This document shows, piece after piece, positions 60,192-64,000 of a stretch of 64,000 bases of DNA. Position 1 is the stretch's first letter; every line of letters begins with the position of its first letter. A program made the position numbers and the translations under genes. This DNA is from Epithemia pelagica (lineage: Eukaryota; Bacillariophyta; Bacillariophyceae; Surirellales; Surirellaceae), in assembly GCA_946965045.2 (NCBI GenBank), contig OX337233.1, forward strand, positions 2,976,001-3,040,000, in the 5' to 3' direction. Below the pieces are notes generated by a model. It worked only from the letters and a program-made list of their open reading frames with translations, had not been told where the DNA came from and ran no database searches.

Positions 60192-61735
60192 CTACATACG
60201 TACCCACAAATCGTTTCGGAGGGACATGGTGGGACCTTGTGGCAATTGTCGGGACAAATCGTATTGTGGTGGTTGTGGTTGTGTGCCCGCCAACAATGGC
60301 GGCCGAGGACCAATCGTGGCAACGAGCATGGTACGATTGTGCGTGGCTGTGGCGTCGGTAAAGGCTGATCCACGATGATAGGCCTTCATATCCATCAACA
60401 AGGCATCACCGGCCTTCCACACGGACGACGACAAAGCGGTGGAGGAGGAGGAACCATTGTTGTTGTTACTGCTGTTGGTGGTTGCGACGGCAAAGCCATG
60501 GTCGTGACAAAGAGTGTGGTCGTCGTCGTGGGGAAGAAAGCACGTGTGCAGTCTGGGACAGGCCTGGGTGGCCCCCATGGCCAGTGTCGTATCTTGGAGG
60601 GGAATAAAAATGCTCCACAGGGGACGGTACGACCGTCCATGAGGAATGTGAGAGGCATGGTACATTTCATCGGCATGATAGTCTTGAGGCGTGGCACCAT
60701 ACCGACTGGTAATCACGGCCCATTCCACCAAGGCGGGATCCGGTCCCACGACACGTTGAACCAAGGGACTGTGTGTGTGTGTGTGTCGTGTGTGTAGGTA
60801 GTGCATGTATGTGTATACGCCACACAGTGACATGTATCGCGGTGTCGTGTTCCAGAAGAACCACAAAACGATCAAGAGTCGGTGGTATGGTGGGTGAGGG
60901 ACAAGAACCATGAGAATGACTCGTGCGACGACAACGACAACGACTGCTACAATCAACTACAATACCATACGTACTCGAGTTGGGCATGTTGAGAAAGTTG
61001 TTTCATGGTGTGTGCCACAAGGGGAACCGTCGGATCCAAGGCAAAACTGGATCGATGGTCACTGCCTTGCATGACAAAAATGTGCGAGGAGGGACCAATT
61101 CGCTCATGTTCGGTTTGGACGTGGTCGTACAAGTCTTGGACCATCGTGTCGGACAAGACACCCGGAATTACCGAAAAGCCATGATGAAGATGATGCTCAT
61201 AATACTTTGTGTGGTCTTGTCGTGGTTTTTGGTGTCGTGCTGGTTGCCTGCTCCTCGTCTCGAATGGTAACAGCAAGTCGAATGGATTGCGTGTCGTGAC
61301 ATCGTCGACCGTACATTCTCGGTAATAATTGGTCCATTCCCTCAATTGTCGAGTCGGTGTCATGGCCAGCGTGGCCAAGTGCGGTTCCCAGTACTGATCC
61401 GTCAGGTACCACATCCAATGCGTCACCGCCACGGCCGCCAGCAAGAAAAAGAGAAGGACATTCCAGACAAGCACAAAAAAGAAGAAGGAGAAGAGCCACA
61501 CTAGGGATCTTTTTCTAGAACGGAACGGCCTGGTCGGTTGGGTTGGGGTTCGGGATGGTTGGAGTCCATCATCATCATCATCATCATCTTCATCATTCCT
61601 GGTGGAGGTGGACGAACCATCCGTTGGAGACACTGCAGCCAAGGACGACCATGACTCGTCGTTGTCCTTCTGGATCTGGATACAGGTGGGGTTGAGAGGT
61701 GAAAGAAACATCGGAAACAAACATTCGAGGAACAC
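60192..61735 (-). CDS. PhyH-like 2-oxoglutarate/Fe(II) dioxygenase, membrane anchored
   Basis: Two exons: 61735-60975 and 60768-60192, joined in phase 2 across a 206-nt intron that ends in a (GT)n/(CA)n run; 445 residues. An acidic N-terminal region and a helix (LFSFFFFVLVWNVLLFFLLAAV) suggest a type II membrane protein. The catalytic domain has HHGFSVIPGVLSDTMV, the metal motif H-x-D in DYHADEMYH, the distal His in KAYHRGSAF and the 2-oxoglutarate Arg in HNRTMLVATIG, as in phytanoyl-CoA dioxygenase-like enzymes. An Asn/Ser insert lies before the distal His. It hydroxylates an unknown substrate, probably in the secretory pathway. All metal ligands are present, so activity is expected. Confidence 0.82.
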
Positions 61736-62471
61736 AGTTCCAGCTTGTCTTTTCTATATTCTCTCTTTGACAGATGTTACTCAACATTTGGAGCAAAAAA
61801 CATATGGAGCATATTTATTTCCAAAAACCCAGCGGTTTTCCTAGCGCTTCAAAAATCCAGCGGGAGCATAAGACCTAGCGTTATCACCAAGTACTGTTAA
61901 TACACAGTCCCCATTTCCCCCAAAATCTCATAACAGCGACCATTCAGTCCCGTGAAACCATGCTTGTATTTGCCGGAATTTTGTTTCTAAATGTGGAAAC
62001 ATTGCACGACAAATAGAAACAAAAAATCGACATTTGGTTTTTTGTCTCCATTTGTCCCCAACAAATGCATGCATTGCTCCTATTATTTGTCGAAAGTGGG
62101 ACAAATAGATGCAGCAAGGCTGACGTCATATATATTATTGCCCCATATTTCTTTTAAGCCTCTTCGTTTAGATGACACGAATGACATTACAACACCACAG
62201 ACATGCGACCCATGGTGCGATTCACTAGGATGTGACTCATACTTTTGCTTCCACTTGTAGGCTTCCTGTTCAAAATCATGGCTGAACGCTGGGAACAAAA
62301 TTATTAAATATGAGGCTTTTTTGAATCCGTGACTTAACTCGACAAATCAAATGGATGCACAAACATGCAATCATTTGTTCTGACAAATGAATGCATGGCA
62401 CTCAAATGCCTTTTGCACTCAAATGACGTGTAACAGATGTTACAACAGATCTTCGATGTGATGATATGGTA
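61736..62471. other. Intergenic region, no gene seen
   Basis: AT-richer sequence with many CATTTG/CAAATG words (for example CAAATGAATGCATGGCACTCAAATG near 62384-62408). No coding segment is supported. Confidence 0.5.
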
Positions 62472-63086
62472 AGGGCTGGGGATACCGATCCATGTACATC
62501 TAAGTAGGCTCAGTACAAAAGCTACGTAGAGTACATAAAATCACATAGTACACGTCACGCCGGAAATGGTTGGAATTTCAAAAAAATGCAAAAACGCTCG
62601 ACAATGATGGCGAGATCCGGTGACGCCGTATGCATTCATCCATGCATCGCATAAACATCCAACCACCGTAAGTCCTTTGCCCTTACCTTTGAAATTGTTG
62701 TCTGAAATTACAGAAGATTTGCCAAGTTGGCTGAAAAGGTACGCTCATTTTTCTGCAGTGATGAAATCGAACGACCGCCCTAACTCATTCATTTTTCAAG
62801 GGTGCCTGAATCAAAGTGAAAGCAAAGTTGCTCTAGTTGTAAAGATTCTTATTGTAAAAGTGATTGAGGCAGGCTCAATTATTGAGGAAGTTATGGCCAT
62901 GGGGGTGATGACTTCCATCATTGTCGAATGATGGCTTCCGGATTGAACCTTTTCTATCGGTGGCAAGTTTACGACGTGCGACTCGGTGTGACCATCCGCC
63001 CCACTTCTTACACAGACGAAAATAGTACTACGTAGGTTAATGTACTGAGCCTACTTAGATGTACATGGATCGGTATCCCCAGCCCT
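62472..63086. mobile_element. MITE with ~60-bp inverted repeats and TA target duplication
   Basis: The left end begins AGGGCTGGGGATACCGATCC at 62472. The right end, read from 63086 on the other strand, is identical for 46 nt, and resemblance continues through CTACGTAG to about 60 nt. TA flanks both ends (62470-62471 and 63087-63088). The 615-bp element has no transposase; a 103-codon frame inside (62620-62931) has no domain. Near-perfect ends suggest recent activity. Its termini differ from those of the 13.5-kb MITE, so two families are present. Confidence 0.9.
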
Positions 63087-64000
63087 TAAGAGACAGAAAA
63101 GAGAGGAGAGACGAGAGACCCCAAGATTGGGGGAACGTTGGGAGGAATTCAACGGATACAGTGTGGGATCAAGACTTAAAGTTTTCTATCAAACTATCCA
63201 TCCACCGGTCGGTTCCGCGCACGCCGAGCTTCCTGCGCCGAAATGTTTTGCGCCGTCCCTCGTTTTCCATTCGTCCAAGCCCAAAAGAACCAAAACGCTG
63301 CGGTCCTTGTCGGACAAGTGGTGGTCGGAATGGTTTCCAATCGCTTCATTCCGCCACATTCCTGGTTTCCTCAATAGGCGAGCTTGTTGGGATCTCCAAT
63401 TAGGCGCATCGGGGTGGTAAAAAAAATCAAGGCAAAAATCAAGATTCGAGTTTCGAGGTGGGGTCTTCTACGGGCCTCGAATTCTTAACCTAGGATCTTT
63501 CACGGTGGTAAAAGATTAATTTTGAGTTTCGAGTTTCGAGGTCGCGTTTCGCCTGTTTCCTGTGCTCGACGTGTAGACAACGTCGAGAATCGAGAACGAG
63601 ATTGGAAACGACACAAACCATTCTGTACGCACTACTCTCTGCGACAAGAGCAACATCTCTGCGACAAGAGCAACAAGAAGAGGTTCGGACAATGACGGAG
63701 AAATGTCCATGGTGTTGTCTAGCAGTTACTACACTAAAGTGATATGACGAGAAAGGGGAGAATCAACAACAACTGGGGTGGGGCTTCATACATACCCTAA
63801 ATACTAGTTTGTCTGTTGGTATTGTCAGCCTTTGCACACGGTCCCAAACTAGTTTGCATTTCGACAAAGACAACAGCAAGAAGAGATGAGGATGATGTTT
63901 GGAGTTTGGAGTTGTGAGAAAACGTACGACAGCAACTTCCGGTAATGGACTCAAAACGTACGAAATCTTTCTACTTCTCAGAGTATCGTCGCGATAAAAC
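63087..64000. other. Right-edge region, no gene seen
   Basis: No supported gene. GAGTTTCGAG words cluster at 63450-63550. A 20-bp tandem duplication, CTCTGCGACAAGAGCAACAT, lies at 63637-63676. Confidence 0.45.

Noticed and set aside
63059-63420. Overlapping 97- and 114-codon frames near the right MITE end
   Set aside because: One starts inside the inverted repeat, neither has a domain, and the two overlap in different frames with equal lack of support.

Overview
The window is nuclear DNA of a photosynthetic stramenopile, most likely a raphid pennate diatom. The genes carry GT-AG introns of about 90-210 nt, and many proteins have Asn, Ser and Asp runs. Several precursors have a secretory signal followed at once by a transit-like segment, with Phe at the predicted cleavage point in two cases (fasciclin protein, Clp ATPase), which is the diatom plastid-import signature. 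The gene set also fits: GABA-B-like receptor pieces, a Crinkler-type NTPase-nuclease, a cyanobacterial-type MiaB, a lumen-targeted M16 peptidase and algal sulfotransferase-like proteins. Species cannot be fixed from the sequence alone.

Layout. 0-12 kb: the 3' end of a class C GPCR, COG6 (Golgi tethering), a CCCH/WD40 protein, a plastid M16 peptidase, and divergently from it a plastid fasciclin protein. 12-17 kb: a broken ligand-binding domain of a GABA-B-like receptor, a TA-flanked MITE and a single-pass membrane protein. 17-25 kb: a tandem pair of sulfotransferase-like genes, a seven-unit polyubiquitin gene and a Kelch pseudogene. 25-31 kb: a MiaB-type tRNA methylthiotransferase with an N-terminal parvulin-like domain, and a Rieske protein.

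31-39 kb is a rearranged accessory region. It holds a Crinkler-like P-loop/nuclease gene interrupted at a T7 run, an Arf-family GTPase with an altered C terminus, diverged copies of the Arf upstream region, and a patch in which a TPR-gene fragment abuts a 3' fragment of an Arf gene. A short gene that may carry a 26-nt intron and a mitochondrial-looking coiled-coil membrane protein also lie here. 39-51 kb: a plastid Clp/Hsp100 ATPase with a 33-nt exon for Walker A and a large insertion where ClpC normally has its ClpP-binding loop, two related CesT-like proteins, a TPR protein and, divergently, an EGF-domain membrane protein.

51.6-56.5 kb looks like one mobile element: four genes (KOW-like, unknown 484 aa, DDE transposase, basic 204 aa) arranged as two convergent pairs, with TGTATCGG minisatellites near both ends and short candidate inverted termini. 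56-64 kb: a decayed second copy of the coiled-coil gene with its 3' flank, a tryptophan-rich membrane protein of unknown function, a PhyH-like 2-oxoglutarate oxygenase, and a second MITE with near-perfect long inverted repeats.

No tRNA, rRNA or CRISPR was recognised. Functional links are loose, as expected for a nuclear chromosome. The clearest shared theme is plastid protein and RNA maintenance (Clp ATPase, M16 peptidase, MiaB, fasciclin protein). The accessory zones at 12-14, 30-39 and 51-57 kb have been shaped by transposons and local duplication.
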